Source: Methylotenera sp. L2L1
GTDB lineage: Bacteria; Pseudomonadota; Gammaproteobacteria; Burkholderiales; Methylophilaceae
DNA: 64,000 bases
Direction: 5' to 3'
NCBI RefSeq assembly: GCF_000744605.1
Contig: NZ_JQMG01000001.1
Location: forward strand, 372,001 to 436,000
Part shown: piece by piece, positions 34,503 to 44,552 of the stretch
Layout of the letters: the number at the start of each line of letters is the position of its first letter
How positions within the stretch are numbered: position 1 is the first letter of the stretch
Notes under the pieces: model-generated
What the model saw: only the letters and a program-made list of their open reading frames with translations
The model's database searches: none
What the model was told of the DNA's origin: nothing
Program-made: the position numbers and the translations under genes

Positions 34503-34578
34503 TGGTAGGGTGTGCGGGGATCGAACCCACGACAAACGGATTAAAAGTCCGCTGCTCTACCAGCTGAGCTAACACCCC
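34503..34578 (-). tRNA. tRNA-Lys(TTT)
   Basis: A 76-nt cloverleaf on the minus strand: acceptor GGGGTGT/ACACCCT (G1-T72 wobble), D-arm GCTC-AGCTGGTA-GAGC, anticodon stem GCGGA/TCCGT with loop CTTTTAA (anticodon TTT), T-arm GTGGG-TTCGATC-CCCGC and encoded CCA. A terminator follows. Confidence 0.97.
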
Positions 34579-34758
34579 ATTCATTTCGTAATTAATTTTG
34601 TTACTTACGAAAGGTCGCCATTATATAGAAACTATCAGGCTGGTCAATGAAAAATTCACAAATAACTTAATTATTTTGTAAAAAAATCTACGACTTTTCG
34701 TAAGAGACTGTTTTAACAAGGCTTAGCAAATTCGCGCCGATTCACCCAAGCTAACACA

Positions 34759-36123
34759 TTAACGCATTCCTGGCAGTTTACCGCCCATTAAGCTACCCAT
34801 GCTACGCATCATTTTTGCCATGCCGCCCTTGCTAAACATTTTCATCATCTTCTGTGTTTCTTCAAACTGCTTCAATAAACGGTTCACTTCTTGTACTTGT
34901 ACGCCAGAACCATCTGCAATACGTTTTTTACGTGTTGCTTTAATCAGTTCAGGTTTACGACGCTCAAGCGGGGTCATGCTATTAATAATACCTTCAATAC
35001 GACGGATGCTTTTATCAGCATCATCTGGGTTCACTTTGGCCGCCATGCCTGCAATTTGTGATGGCATCTTATCCATCAATGCACCCATGCCACCCATTTT
35101 GCGCATTTGTAACATTTGCGCCTTAAAATCATCTAAATCAAAGTTTTTACCAGATTTAACCTTATCAGCCAGTTTCTGTGCTTCAGCCAAATCAACATTT
35201 TTATGCGCCTGCTCAATCAAGCCTAGCACATCGCCCATGCCCAAAATACGCGATGCCATACGATCTGGGTAAAATGGCTCAAGACCATCCACTTTTTCAC
35301 TGACACCAATATATTTAATTGGCTTACCGGTCACATGGCGCACTGACAATGCCGCACCACCGCGTGAGTCACCGTCCAGCTTCGTTAGAATAACGCCAGT
35401 TAACGGTAAAGTATCGCCAAAAGCCTTCGCCGTATTAATCGCATCCTGCCCCTGCATCGCATCGACCACAAACAAGGTTTCAATCGGGTTTAAAAAGGTG
35501 TGCAATGCTTTAATCTCAGCCATCATGGCTTCATCGATACCTAAACGACCCGCCGTATCGAAAATCACCACATCATAATAGCCACGCTTTGCGAAATCCA
35601 AGGTGGCAGTGGCAATATCAATTGGCGCTTGATTAGCGTTACTATCAAAACACTCGATCTCCAGCTGTTTCGCCAATGTTTTAAGTTGCTCAATCGCTGC
35701 TGGTCTGTACACATCAGCGCTGGCTAACAACACTTTCTTTTTTTGCTCTTTTAATAACTTTGCCAGCTTTGCGGACGTTGTAGTTTTACCTGAGCCTTGT
35801 AAGCCTGCCATCAAAATAATCGCGGGGGGCACTGCGGCTAAATTCAAACCCTCATTCGCTTTACCCATGAGCGACGTCAATTCATCACTCACAACTTCAA
35901 TCACGGCCTGACCAGGGGTTAAGCTTTGCAAGACCTCTTTACCCTGTGCACGCAATTTAACGGCGGCAATAAAGTCTTTTACTACAGGCAAAGCAACGTC
36001 AGCCTCTAGCAAAGCCATGCGCACTTCACGCATCGCATCTGCTATATTTTCTTCAGTTAAGCGCGCTTGCCCACGTAAATTTTTAATGACGCCTTGCAAG
36101 CGCCCAGTCAAATTTTCTAGCAT
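34759..36123 (-). CDS. ffh: Signal recognition particle GTPase Ffh
   Basis: Binds 4.5S RNA and signal sequences of nascent membrane proteins and targets them to FtsY and SecYEG. The 454-residue protein has an N-terminal helical bundle, the G domain with GLQGSGKTTTSAKLA (P-loop, ~105), DTAGR (~188) and TKLDGDSRGG (~245), and a Met-rich M domain (~300-454) ending MGKLPGMR-like. Length is normal for Ffh. Divergent from the YpjD-type gene, a pairing common in proteobacteria. Confidence 0.97.
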   Translation of the reverse strand: MLENLTGRLQGVIKNLRGQARLTEENIADAMREVRMALLEADVALPVVKDFIAAVKLRAQGKEVLQSLTPGQAVIEVVSDELTSLMGKANEGLNLAAVPPAIILMAGLQGSGKTTTSAKLAKLLKEQKKKVLLASADVYRPAAIEQLKTLAKQLEIECFDSNANQAPIDIATATLDFAKRGYYDVVIFDTAGRLGIDEAMMAEIKALHTFLNPIETLFVVDAMQGQDAINTAKAFGDTLPLTGVILTKLDGDSRGGAALSVRHVTGKPIKYIGVSEKVDGLEPFYPDRMASRILGMGDVLGLIEQAHKNVDLAEAQKLADKVKSGKNFDLDDFKAQMLQMRKMGGMGALMDKMPSQIAGMAAKVNPDDADKSIRRIEGIINSMTPLERRKPELIKATRKKRIADGSGVQVQEVNRLLKQFEETQKMMKMFSKGGMAKMMRSMGSLMGGKLPGMR

Positions 36124-36352
36124 GTTTATACTCTTACTAATAATCTAAGGTTTAATTTTACATCAAGCGATAGGCCTGTCCTATCAATACATTTTTTAAA
36201 TCAAAGACGCAGGCAAATACTCACTCACAGTAGCCCTATGGTCACTACGTATATCATAGGCTGAACACTTAAATTCATCCACCATGACACAAAGCATATA
36301 TTTATTAAAATCAGCTATTATATTTACATCCTAATTGCGCCATAATTGCACT

Positions 36353-37174
36353 ATGCAAAAACTAATCCCTTACTTTATCGTTGCTTTCATCTACATGGCC
36401 GTTGCTATTGACTTTTGGCGCGAGGCCAAAGCGCCGGCGAGCAATGCTGTCATCAGGCTTAATGCGCTAAAGCTGCATTCTGCGATGATTGCTTTAGGAT
36501 TGCTGATTCATGGGTGGTTACTCCATCAAAGTATTTTTTCAGTAGGGTTTAATTTAGGATTTTATCAGTCAATTTCGGCAATTCTATGGCTAACCGTGTT
36601 GGTGTACTGGGTCACAGACCGCAACTATCAACTTTATAGTCTTCAGGCATTTGTGCTTCCGCCTGCCGCGCTATTCTCTTTATTGCCTGCGTTTTTCACA
36701 GAAACGCACTTCCTGCCAGAGTCAGACAACCATCTTTTTCTCGCCCACATTTGGCTAGCGATGATTGCCTACAGCTTGTTCACATTCGCAGCGCTTCATG
36801 CATTATTAATGGCAATAGCTGAACGCAATCTGCACCATAAAACCACCTTGATTAAACTACCAAACTTTCCGCCATTAATGGTGATGGAAAGTCTATTATT
36901 TAAAATGATTGGTGTTGGATTTATTCTACTCACCGTCACGTTGGCGAGCGGCATGTGGTTTTCTGAGGAGTTATTTCACAAGCCAATGCAGTTTAACCAC
37001 AAGTCTATTTTCTCAATTGCCAGCTGGTTTATTTATGCAGGCTTGCTATTTGGCAGATATCAATATGGATGGCGCGGGCTCAAAGCTATTCGCTGGACCT
37101 TAGCTGGGTTTATCTTACTGTTACTGGCCTATATCGGCAGTAAATTTGTTTCACAGATACTGCTAGGTCACTAG
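36353..37174 (+). CDS. ypjD: CcsA/YpjD-type cytochrome c assembly membrane protein
   Basis: A 273-residue inner-membrane protein with about eight helices, homologous to the haem-handling CcsA/CcmC family. The stretch HLFLAHIWLAMIAYSLFTFAALHALLMAIAE and the C-terminal FNHKSIFSIASWFIYAGLLFGRYQYGWRG (shown partly) contain the conserved His and Trp/Arg residues of this family. ATG 36353 is chosen; the frame extends to a TTG at 36335, but those six residues are hydrophilic and not needed. Location beside ffh is the usual one for ypjD/corE-type genes in this phylum. Confidence 0.87.
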   Translation: MQKLIPYFIVAFIYMAVAIDFWREAKAPASNAVIRLNALKLHSAMIALGLLIHGWLLHQSIFSVGFNLGFYQSISAILWLTVLVYWVTDRNYQLYSLQAFVLPPAALFSLLPAFFTETHFLPESDNHLFLAHIWLAMIAYSLFTFAALHALLMAIAERNLHHKTTLIKLPNFPPLMVMESLLFKMIGVGFILLTVTLASGMWFSEELFHKPMQFNHKSIFSIASWFIYAGLLFGRYQYGWRGLKAIRWTLAGFILLLLAYIGSKFVSQILLGH

Positions 37175-37176
37175 TC

Positions 37177-37210
37177 CGTTTAAAGCCGTATTGATACACG
37201 GCTTTAAACG
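37177..37210. terminator. Stem-loop between convergent ypjD and the HAD gene
   Basis: A 13-bp perfect stem CGTTTAAAGCCGT / ACGGCTTTAAACG with an 8-nt loop starts 3 bp after the ypjD stop. Its AT-rich outer ends suit a bidirectional terminator. Confidence 0.6.
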
Positions 37211-37279
37211 CAAGTGCTTACACCCCAGCAAAGCTAATCTCCAATAGATCTAGATACAAAACTAGAGATTCTGGTGCAA

Positions 37280-37987
37280 CTAGTTACGTAAACTAATATG
37301 AGGCCACTGGTGTTGTACCGCATAGGCTGTAAGCGTAGGGTCTGCATCAACTGCCACTGGATTAGTCACCAACTTCATCAATGGCAAATCATTGTGTGAA
37401 TCGCTATAAAAGTAACTTTTACTAAAATCACCTAATTGCTGACCACGTGCTTTTAACCAGTCGTTAATGCGTGTTACCTTACCCTGCTGAAAACTCGGCA
37501 CACCTTGCACTCCACCTGTGTATTGACCATCTACCATCTCTGGATCTGTACCGATTAAATGCTCAATACCATACGCAGTCGCAATTGGCTTGGTGACAAA
37601 ACTATTAGTTGCCGTAATTACAACACACAAATCCCCTGCTGCTTTATGTGTATCCACTAAGTCTTGTGCTTTCTTAGTCATCATTGGACGAATGACTTTT
37701 TCCATGTATTTCAGATGCAAGGTATCTAGAAATGCCTTTGAATGCTCACTTAATGGCTTCAATTGAAACTCAAGAAATTTATAAATATCTAAATTACCGT
37801 TTTTATAATCTTGATAAAACTGATCATTACGTTCCTGGTGTGCTTTGCCATCCAACAGGCCTTCGTTAATCAGAAACATGCCCCAGTTATAATCACTATC
37901 ACCAGCAAGCAAAGTATTATCCAAATCAAACAGTGCTAAATTTTGTTTAGAATCTAGGTCTTGCTTCGAGTCTACATCTTGTTTCAT
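37280..37987 (-). CDS. HAD-superfamily IB phosphatase (SerB-like)
   Basis: A 235-residue hydrolase. Motif I is LFDLDNTLLAGDSD (nucleophile Asp ~21, second Asp two residues on), motif II VVITATNSF, and motif III/IV FYSDSHNDLPLMKLV (Lys and Asp pair). HAD-IB members dephosphorylate small metabolites such as phosphoserine or histidinol phosphate; the substrate is open. The N-terminus carries a repeat (DSKQ twice in DVDSKQDLDSKQNL), perhaps an expanded tail. The gene follows the EamA transporter by one base on the minus strand, so they form an operon. Confidence 0.88.
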   Translation of the reverse strand: MKQDVDSKQDLDSKQNLALFDLDNTLLAGDSDYNWGMFLINEGLLDGKAHQERNDQFYQDYKNGNLDIYKFLEFQLKPLSEHSKAFLDTLHLKYMEKVIRPMMTKKAQDLVDTHKAAGDLCVVITATNSFVTKPIATAYGIEHLIGTDPEMVDGQYTGGVQGVPSFQQGKVTRINDWLKARGQQLGDFSKSYFYSDSHNDLPLMKLVTNPVAVDADPTLTAYAVQHQWPHISLRN

Positions 37988-37988
37988 A

Positions 37989-38873
37989 TTAAATATCTTT
38001 ATTGTTCGTTACAGAAAGTACTAAGAAAACACCTACTAAAATCACACCTAGTGCAATCATTTCAATCATGGTCACATGCTCAGAAGCAAACCATATCCCT
38101 ACAGCAAACGCCACGATTGGGTTCACAAAGGTATTGCTGCTAGCCACTAATGGGCGCACGGTTTTAAGCAAGTATTGGTATGCGCTGTATGCAATAAGCG
38201 AGCCCAATACGATTAAAAACACTAAAGCCCCCCAAGACCTTGGCGACACCTCTGCCGGCCAAGATTCGCCAGCGTAAGCGCTTACTATCAGCAATGCCAA
38301 TCCACCTACAAGCATCTGACAAGCCGCCCCCATCAAGCCTTCCGGCATCGATAAATGCTTACCCCACACCGAACCAAATGACCAACTTGCGGCAGCAAAT
38401 ATCAACAGAAATGCACTCATAAAATCGCCATCGAAACTGCCACCTAAATTCAGCAACACAATGCCAACTAGACCGATAGCGATACCTAGCCACTCTTTAG
38501 GGATAATTTTATGCCCCCAAATAGAGGAAAAAATTGCCATCCAAATAGGCGCAGTTGCAATAGACAATGCAGCAACACTTGAAGACACCGTCTGTTGTAC
38601 ATAACACACCGTACCGTTACCCAATGCGGGCAACAACAAACCAACCACACCAGCGCCAAGCCATTCACGTGCAGATGGCATCGCTGCGCCTAAATAACGC
38701 ATCACCACAAATAAAACGACGCCTGCGACAGTAAAGCGTACACCACCCATCAAAAATGGCGGGAAACTCTCTATCCCAAAGCGAATGGCCAAGTACGTTG
38801 AGCCCCAAATAAAATAGGTACAAAACAACGCCAATACAATCATCAGTGATTGTCGACTCATATTTAAATGCAT
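37989..38873 (-). CDS. EamA/DMT-family exporter (YedA-like)
   Basis: A 294-residue inner-membrane permease with ten helices in two EamA repeats (~12-140 and ~150-285). The start MSRQSLMIVLALFCTYFIWGSTYLAIRFG and the WLGAGVVGLLLPALGNG segment are typical of the YedA/RhaT-like branch of drug/metabolite transporters. The substrate is unknown. Two starts are possible, ATG 38873 and ATG 38861 (MSRQS); the second matches family N-termini better. Co-transcribed with the HAD phosphatase (1-bp gap). Confidence 0.9.
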   Translation of the reverse strand: MHLNMSRQSLMIVLALFCTYFIWGSTYLAIRFGIESFPPFLMGGVRFTVAGVVLFVVMRYLGAAMPSAREWLGAGVVGLLLPALGNGTVCYVQQTVSSSVAALSIATAPIWMAIFSSIWGHKIIPKEWLGIAIGLVGIVLLNLGGSFDGDFMSAFLLIFAAASWSFGSVWGKHLSMPEGLMGAACQMLVGGLALLIVSAYAGESWPAEVSPRSWGALVFLIVLGSLIAYSAYQYLLKTVRPLVASSNTFVNPIVAFAVGIWFASEHVTMIEMIALGVILVGVFLVLSVTNNKDI

Positions 38874-39182
38874 ATTTTTACGCTGCTAGAATTTAGCGAT
38901 CTTCCAAAAAAGTTGTCCTGCCAAAGTAGCAATCTAAAAAGTGCACCAGTACTCATAAATGAACCCTGACCATTTCAGCCTAGACAACATAGAGATACTT
39001 AGCAATGAATCATATGAGTAGAATAATGCTCCATACACTCACACGCTTTAAAGAATCTAGCAGATCACTAAGCCCCTCTTCAAGCCTTGCTTAAGATAAA
39101 GCGGGCGACTCAGCACTATTAGTTTAGCTGGCGTTTAATCTGCCAAAACCACGTCTGCTCATTCGCCCGAATTAAGACAAAA
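38874..39182. other. Gene-free stretch between leuA and the EamA gene
   Basis: No coding potential is recognised. The only structure noted is a spaced inverted repeat CGGGCGA (39102-39108) / TCGCCCG (39163-39169) just beyond the leuA stop, which could be part of a leuA terminator. The remainder probably contains the promoter of the EamA-HAD operon (minus strand is downstream of 38873), with no clear -10. Confidence 0.35.
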
Positions 39183-40721
39183 CTATACTTGTGGGTGCGC
39201 ACGCTCTGACTTGCTATGCAACTTATTTAAGCCATTCAAATAAGCTTTCGCAGAGGCCACAACGATATCAGTATCCGCACCTTGCCCGTTCACGATACGC
39301 CCGCCTTTTGAAAGGCGCACGGTCACTTCACCTTGGGCATCGGTACCGCTAGTAATATTATTGACTGAGTAAAGTAACAATTCAGCGCCGCTATTTACAA
39401 TTAGCTCAATCGCCTTAAACGACGCGTCCACAGGGCCACCGCCATCAGCTTCAGCCTTTTTCTCGCTACCGTTATCGCTCACGGTGATCAAGGCATGCGG
39501 CACCTCTCCAGTTTGCGATGCGACTTGTAAATACACCAACTTATAATTCTCTGTGGCTTCTGAAACAAACTCATCACTCACCAAGGCATGCAAATCCTCA
39601 TCAAAGATTTCAGATTTTTTGTCTGCCAAATCTTTAAAGCGTGCAAACGCTGCATTTAACAAATCTTCGGTTTCAAGCTCAATGCCCAACTCTTTCAAGC
39701 GCGTTCTAAATGCATTACGGCCAGACAATTTACCTAAGGTTAATTTGTTTGCGTTCCAACCAACATCTTCAGCACGCATAATTTCATAAGTCTCACGGTG
39801 CTTCAACACGCCATCCTGATGAATTCCAGACTCATGCGCAAAGGCATTTGCACCCACAATCGCCTTGTTAGGCTGTACAGGATACCCAGTAATAGAAGAA
39901 ACCAATTTGCTGGTTGGTACGATTTGCGTCGTATCAATACTTGTCGTTAAATTGAAAATGTCACTGCGTGTTTTCACCGCCATGACCACCTCTTCCAAGC
40001 TTGCATTACCTGCGCGCTCACCCAAGCCATTTATCGTACATTCAACTTGACGCGCACCGCCCATGACCGCAGCCAATGAGTTCGCAACTGCCATGCCAAG
40101 ATCATTATGGCAGTGTGTTGACCACACCACTTTATTACTATTAGGCACGCGAGCTATCAACTCACGCATACGCTCGCCCCATGGCGCAGGAATAGAATAG
40201 CCTACGGTATCTGGCACATTAATCGTTTTTGCACCGGCTTGAATCACAGCATCAAACACACGAATCAAGAAATCCATGTCTGAACGTACTGCATCTTCGG
40301 CTGAAAACTCAACATCATCTGTATATTCCAATGCCCATTTCACAGCCTGCACAGCACGCTCAACCACTTGGTCTTCTGTCATACGGAGTTTATTTTCCAT
40401 ATGGATTTTGCTGGTGGCAATAAAGGTATGAATACGTCCCTTTGCCGCAGGCTTAATCGCCTCACCAGCACGACGCACGTCATTTTCGCTAGCACGTGCT
40501 AATGAGCAGACTGTTGAATTTTTAATGATTTTTGCAATTTCGTGAATCGCATCAAAATCACCTGGACTCGCCGCAGCAAAACCAGCCTCAATCACGTTAA
40601 CGCCCAATTTCTCAAGCTGGCGTGCAATACGGATTTTTTCCTCTTTAGTCATTGCTGCGCCTGGGCTCTGCTCGCCATCACGCAATGTCGTATCAAAAAT
40701 TATAATTTGGTCTTGTGTCAT
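39183..40721 (-). CDS. leuA: 2-isopropylmalate synthase
   Basis: Condenses 2-oxoisovalerate with acetyl-CoA, the first committed step of leucine synthesis. The 512-residue protein has the catalytic TIM-barrel start [17 protein letters not shown] (~9-25), the metal-binding [16 protein letters not shown] (~200-215), the GLGERAGNA loop, HESGIHQDG and a C-terminal regulatory domain (~390-500) for leucine feedback inhibition. Length is that of the long bacterial LeuA. A leucine-rich leader ORF lies 128 bp upstream (40850-40957), suggesting attenuation. pssA is upstream on the same strand. Confidence 0.97.
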   Translation of the reverse strand: MTQDQIIIFDTTLRDGEQSPGAAMTKEEKIRIARQLEKLGVNVIEAGFAAASPGDFDAIHEIAKIIKNSTVCSLARASENDVRRAGEAIKPAAKGRIHTFIATSKIHMENKLRMTEDQVVERAVQAVKWALEYTDDVEFSAEDAVRSDMDFLIRVFDAVIQAGAKTINVPDTVGYSIPAPWGERMRELIARVPNSNKVVWSTHCHNDLGMAVANSLAAVMGGARQVECTINGLGERAGNASLEEVVMAVKTRSDIFNLTTSIDTTQIVPTSKLVSSITGYPVQPNKAIVGANAFAHESGIHQDGVLKHRETYEIMRAEDVGWNANKLTLGKLSGRNAFRTRLKELGIELETEDLLNAAFARFKDLADKKSEIFDEDLHALVSDEFVSEATENYKLVYLQVASQTGEVPHALITVSDNGSEKKAEADGGGPVDASFKAIELIVNSGAELLLYSVNNITSGTDAQGEVTVRLSKGGRIVNGQGADTDIVVASAKAYLNGLNKLHSKSERAHPQV

Positions 40722-40842
40722 GATAATTACCTTAGTTTTATTTTATTTCAGCCTATCACCGCTTTAAATAACAGGCTAGTAGCTGGCAACTCACCTAATA
40801 GTGGATGCGCGAAGTAATACTTAAATTTTGAGTGTGTTTAGT

Positions 40843-40858
40843 CTGCGCACTAGCGCAG
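40843..40858 (-). promoter_or_regulatory. Hairpin overlapping the stop of the leuA leader ORF
   Basis: CTGCGC / GCGCAG around a 4-nt loop that contains the leader stop codon. It has no U-run after it, so it would act as a pause or ribosome-responsive hairpin rather than as a terminator. A second small pairing, ACGCA/TGCGT, lies inside the Leu-codon region. Confidence 0.35.
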
Positions 40859-40957
40859 GAAACTAAGAAGACGTAACGCAGATAAATTGCGTAGCAGATC
40901 CGCACTTGCATGAAGATGAAGTGCGTATTGAGTAAATGTAATATTTAAATTGAACAT
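40850..40957 (-). CDS. Leucine-rich leader peptide upstream of leuA
   Basis: A 35-codon ORF from ATG 40957 to TAG 40850-40852, ending 128 bp before the leuA ATG. Ten of 35 residues are Leu, seven of them in the last 15 (ADLLRNLSALRLLSFLR), encoded by mixed codons including CTA and TTA. Small Leu-rich ORFs before leuA are the known sensors of attenuation: stalling on Leu codons when charged tRNA-Leu is scarce changes the fold of the leader RNA. No strong ribosome-binding site and no U-tract terminator are visible, so the exact mechanism is open. Confidence 0.5.
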   Translation of the reverse strand: MFNLNITFTQYALHLHASADLLRNLSALRLLSFLR

Positions 40958-41056
40958 AGTACTAGCAATATAATGTTTTTTAAGGCGTTTCGCAAGTGCT
41001 TAAGTATTTGAATTTATTTATCATGATGATAAATAAATCTTACGTAACATGACCAA

Positions 41057-41863
41057 TTACTTGGGCACTGTCATTGACGTAAACTTGCCTCGTAACCACA
41101 TTGCATATCCAGAGAGCGCATACACGGCCATAATCAAAAACAACACTTCTGGCGGGCTGTATGAAATAAGTACAAACGCTAACATAATGCCTAAAATCAC
41201 AAAAAACGGCACGCTAGCTTTTAAGTTAATATCTTTACCGCTGTAATAGCGCAAGTCACTCACCATAGAAGCGCCAGCAAACACAGTGATGCACCATGCC
41301 ATCCACTTCATTTTAAGCACACCAAAAAACACATCGCGACCACTCACACCATACTCATAAGATACCCATACAAACCCTGCAAGTAAAGCCGCAGCAGCAG
41401 GGCTAGGTAAACCTTGGAAATAGCGCTTATCTTGATTGACATCATCCAGCTTAGTGTTAAATCTCGCCAATCTAAGTGCAGCACATGCGCAATAGATAAA
41501 AGCAGCAAGCCAACCAAGCTTACCTAAAGGCTTAAGCGCCCAAACGTACAAAATAAGCGCAGGCGCCACACCAAATGAGACCATATCAGACAGGCTATCG
41601 TATTCCGCACCAAAAGCGCTCTGTGTATTCGTCATACGTGCGACACGACCATCCAGACCATCCATCACCATCGCAATGAAAATAGCAATTGCGGCAAGCT
41701 CAAAGTTGCCATTCATGGCCTGCACAATCGCATAAAAACCAGCAAATAACGCAGCCGTAGTGAATAAATTGGGTAATAAATAAATGCCACGCTCACGCAA
41801 AGATGGCGATTCTGGATTACGACGAGATGGTTTTTGCTTATATTCAATCATGTTTTGTATCAT
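41057..41863 (-). CDS. pssA: CDP-diacylglycerol-serine O-phosphatidyltransferase
   Basis: Makes phosphatidylserine, the precursor of phosphatidylethanolamine, in the inner membrane. The 268-residue protein has several membrane helices and the CDP-alcohol phosphotransferase signature DGLDGRVARMTNTQSAFGAEYDSLSD (~66-91, DGx2ARx8Gx3Dx3D with the catalytic Asp set). In many betaproteobacteria pssA sits between ilvC and leuA. Here the leuA link is kept, but the gene upstream is an OmpA-like lipoprotein. The N-terminal basic stretch YKQKPSRRNPESPSLRERG is typical of the class. Confidence 0.95.
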   Translation of the reverse strand: MIQNMIEYKQKPSRRNPESPSLRERGIYLLPNLFTTAALFAGFYAIVQAMNGNFELAAIAIFIAMVMDGLDGRVARMTNTQSAFGAEYDSLSDMVSFGVAPALILYVWALKPLGKLGWLAAFIYCACAALRLARFNTKLDDVNQDKRYFQGLPSPAAAALLAGFVWVSYEYGVSGRDVFFGVLKMKWMAWCITVFAGASMVSDLRYYSGKDINLKASVPFFVILGIMLAFVLISYSPPEVLFLIMAVYALSGYAMWLRGKFTSMTVPK

Positions 41864-42021
41864 ACCTTTATATATGATAATTTTTTAATTTTGATTAGTA
41901 TAACAAAGCCTACGGTGATACTTAAAATCAAATTTCGGGGCTTACTGGTTTAAGCCTTGAATAATTTACACCTTTAATAAACTCACTTTTAACTTTATCG
42001 TCAGTATTCACTCGCCAATAA

Positions 42022-42053
42022 AAATAAAGCCGACATATTTGTCGGCTTTATTT
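42022..42053. terminator. Bidirectional intrinsic terminator after the OmpA-like gene
   Basis: A perfect 14-bp stem AAATAAAGCCGACA / TGTCGGCTTTATTT with a 4-nt loop, T-rich on both outer sides. It lies 58 bp beyond the OmpA-like stop. Confidence 0.85.
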
Positions 42054-42110
42054 AGCACTTCAATTTAGTACTTCAATAATTAATCTTTAATCAACAAATT
42101 AAATTAACTG

Positions 42111-42761
42111 TTAATTAGCTGGCTCTGCGACAAAAATCTCTACGCGACGATTTTTCGCTCGGTTCGCAGCCGTGTCATTAGCTACTAAAGGCTCACGAGA
42201 GCCCCTGCCATCAATCGCAATTCGGCTAGACTGTACACCACGTGCTGCAACGTAATCACGAACACTCGCTGCACGATTTAACGATAACGGATTATTAACA
42301 GCGTCACTACCAGTGCTATCCGTATGACCGATGACGGTCACGTTGCTCGCTGGATTCTTCACCAAACTAGCAGCAAAAGTATCAAGCACAGCTCTAAAGT
42401 TTGCCTTAATATCTGCACGGCCCACGTCGAAAGAAATATCGCTAGGAATGTCCAATTTCAGACGATTATCCGCAGTCTGCGTCACGCCTACACCAGTACC
42501 AGCTGTGGCTTCTTCCATTTGCCTTTTTTGTTCTTCCTGACGCTTGGTCCATACGTTACCCGCTACCGCACCCACACCAGCACCTACTGCAGCACCAATC
42601 GCAGCACCTTTGCCTTTGCCCGCAATCGCGCCGACCACAGCACCGGCGCCAGCGCCAATCGCAGCACCCTTAGCAGTACCTTTTTGCGTCTCAGTCATAT
42701 TGGCGCATCCGCCAAGAACAAACGCCAGCAAGCATGAACCTAAAATCATCGTATTTTTCAT
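42111..42761 (-). CDS. OmpA-family lipoprotein with glycine-zipper segment
   Basis: A 216-residue peptidoglycan-associated envelope protein. Lipobox LGGC in SCLLAFVLGGCANM, then a glycine-zipper region (GAAIGAGAGAVVGAIAGKGKGAAIGAAVGAGVGAVAG in outline, ~32-66), a short coiled segment and the OmpA C-terminal domain (~110-215) with VIGHTDSTGSDAVN, LSLNRAASVRDYV and NRRVEIFV, the diaminopimelate-binding motifs. Start chosen at ATG 42761 because GGAGGA stands directly upstream; the frame continues 21 codons further, but these lack a signal-peptide role. Confidence 0.93.
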   Translation of the reverse strand: MKNTMILGSCLLAFVLGGCANMTETQKGTAKGAAIGAGAGAVVGAIAGKGKGAAIGAAVGAGVGAVAGNVWTKRQEEQKRQMEEATAGTGVGVTQTADNRLKLDIPSDISFDVGRADIKANFRAVLDTFAASLVKNPASNVTVIGHTDSTGSDAVNNPLSLNRAASVRDYVAARGVQSSRIAIDGRGSREPLVANDTAANRAKNRRVEIFVAEPAN

Positions 42762-42842
42762 ATTATCCTCCGTTATTAATTTTGCACTTAACCTTTGAGT
42801 ATATTCTATGAAAATAGTTTTCACTAAGACTCAAATAGTTAA

Positions 42843-44033
<1,191 letters not shown>

Positions 44034-44157
44034 TTTCACTGAACTCAAATCTGCACCATCTACATTCAAATGGAGTATGTGCTAGAATTAAAGGCTAATT
44101 TTTACACTATTCCTAAGTTTATTCATTTTTAAATTTATTTTTTAAGAGAGTTATATC

Positions 44158-44472
44158 GTGTTTATTTCAAATGCTTATGCTGCAACAGCGCCTGCCACAG
44201 ACTTCACCAGCTTCTTACCGCTGGTCGTGATTTTCTTGCTGTTCTTCTTCATGATTATTCGTCCTCAAATGAAACAAGCTAAAGAGCAACGTAATATGAT
44301 TGCCGCCTTGCAAAAAGGTGATGAAGTGGTTACTTCTGGTGGCATTGTTGGCAAAATCACTAAAGTTACCGACACTTTTGTCACTGTTGAAATTGCACCG
44401 AATACTGAAATTACCGTTCAGAAGCATGCAATACAAAGCGCATTACCAAAAGGTACGATTAAAAGTATTTAA
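44158..44472 (+). CDS. yajC: Preprotein translocase accessory subunit YajC
   Basis: A 104-residue inner-membrane partner of SecDF-YidC. It has one membrane helix (~18-36, FLPLVVIFLLFFFMIIRPQMKQAKEQ), the family-typical RPQMKQAKE after the helix, and a small beta domain (GDEVVTSGGIVGKITKVTD). GTG 44158 is the start; GAGAGTTAT lies upstream as a weak ribosome-binding site. First in the yajC-secD-secF operon. Confidence 0.96.
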   Translation: MFISNAYAATAPATDFTSFLPLVVIFLLFFFMIIRPQMKQAKEQRNMIAALQKGDEVVTSGGIVGKITKVTDTFVTVEIAPNTEITVQKHAIQSALPKGTIKSI

Positions 44473-44552
44473 TTAAAAGTATTTATCTACAAATATATTA
44501 AACAATTTGCACCCTACTAAAAGTAATGCAAACCGTTGACTAGAGCCTGACT

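Noticed and set aside
40750-40790. AGCCTGTTAT/GTGATAGGCT hairpin just before leuA as a classical attenuator terminator
   Set aside because: It relies on three G-U pairs and is followed by an A-rich, not U-rich, stretch on the leuA RNA strand, so it does not qualify as an intrinsic terminator.
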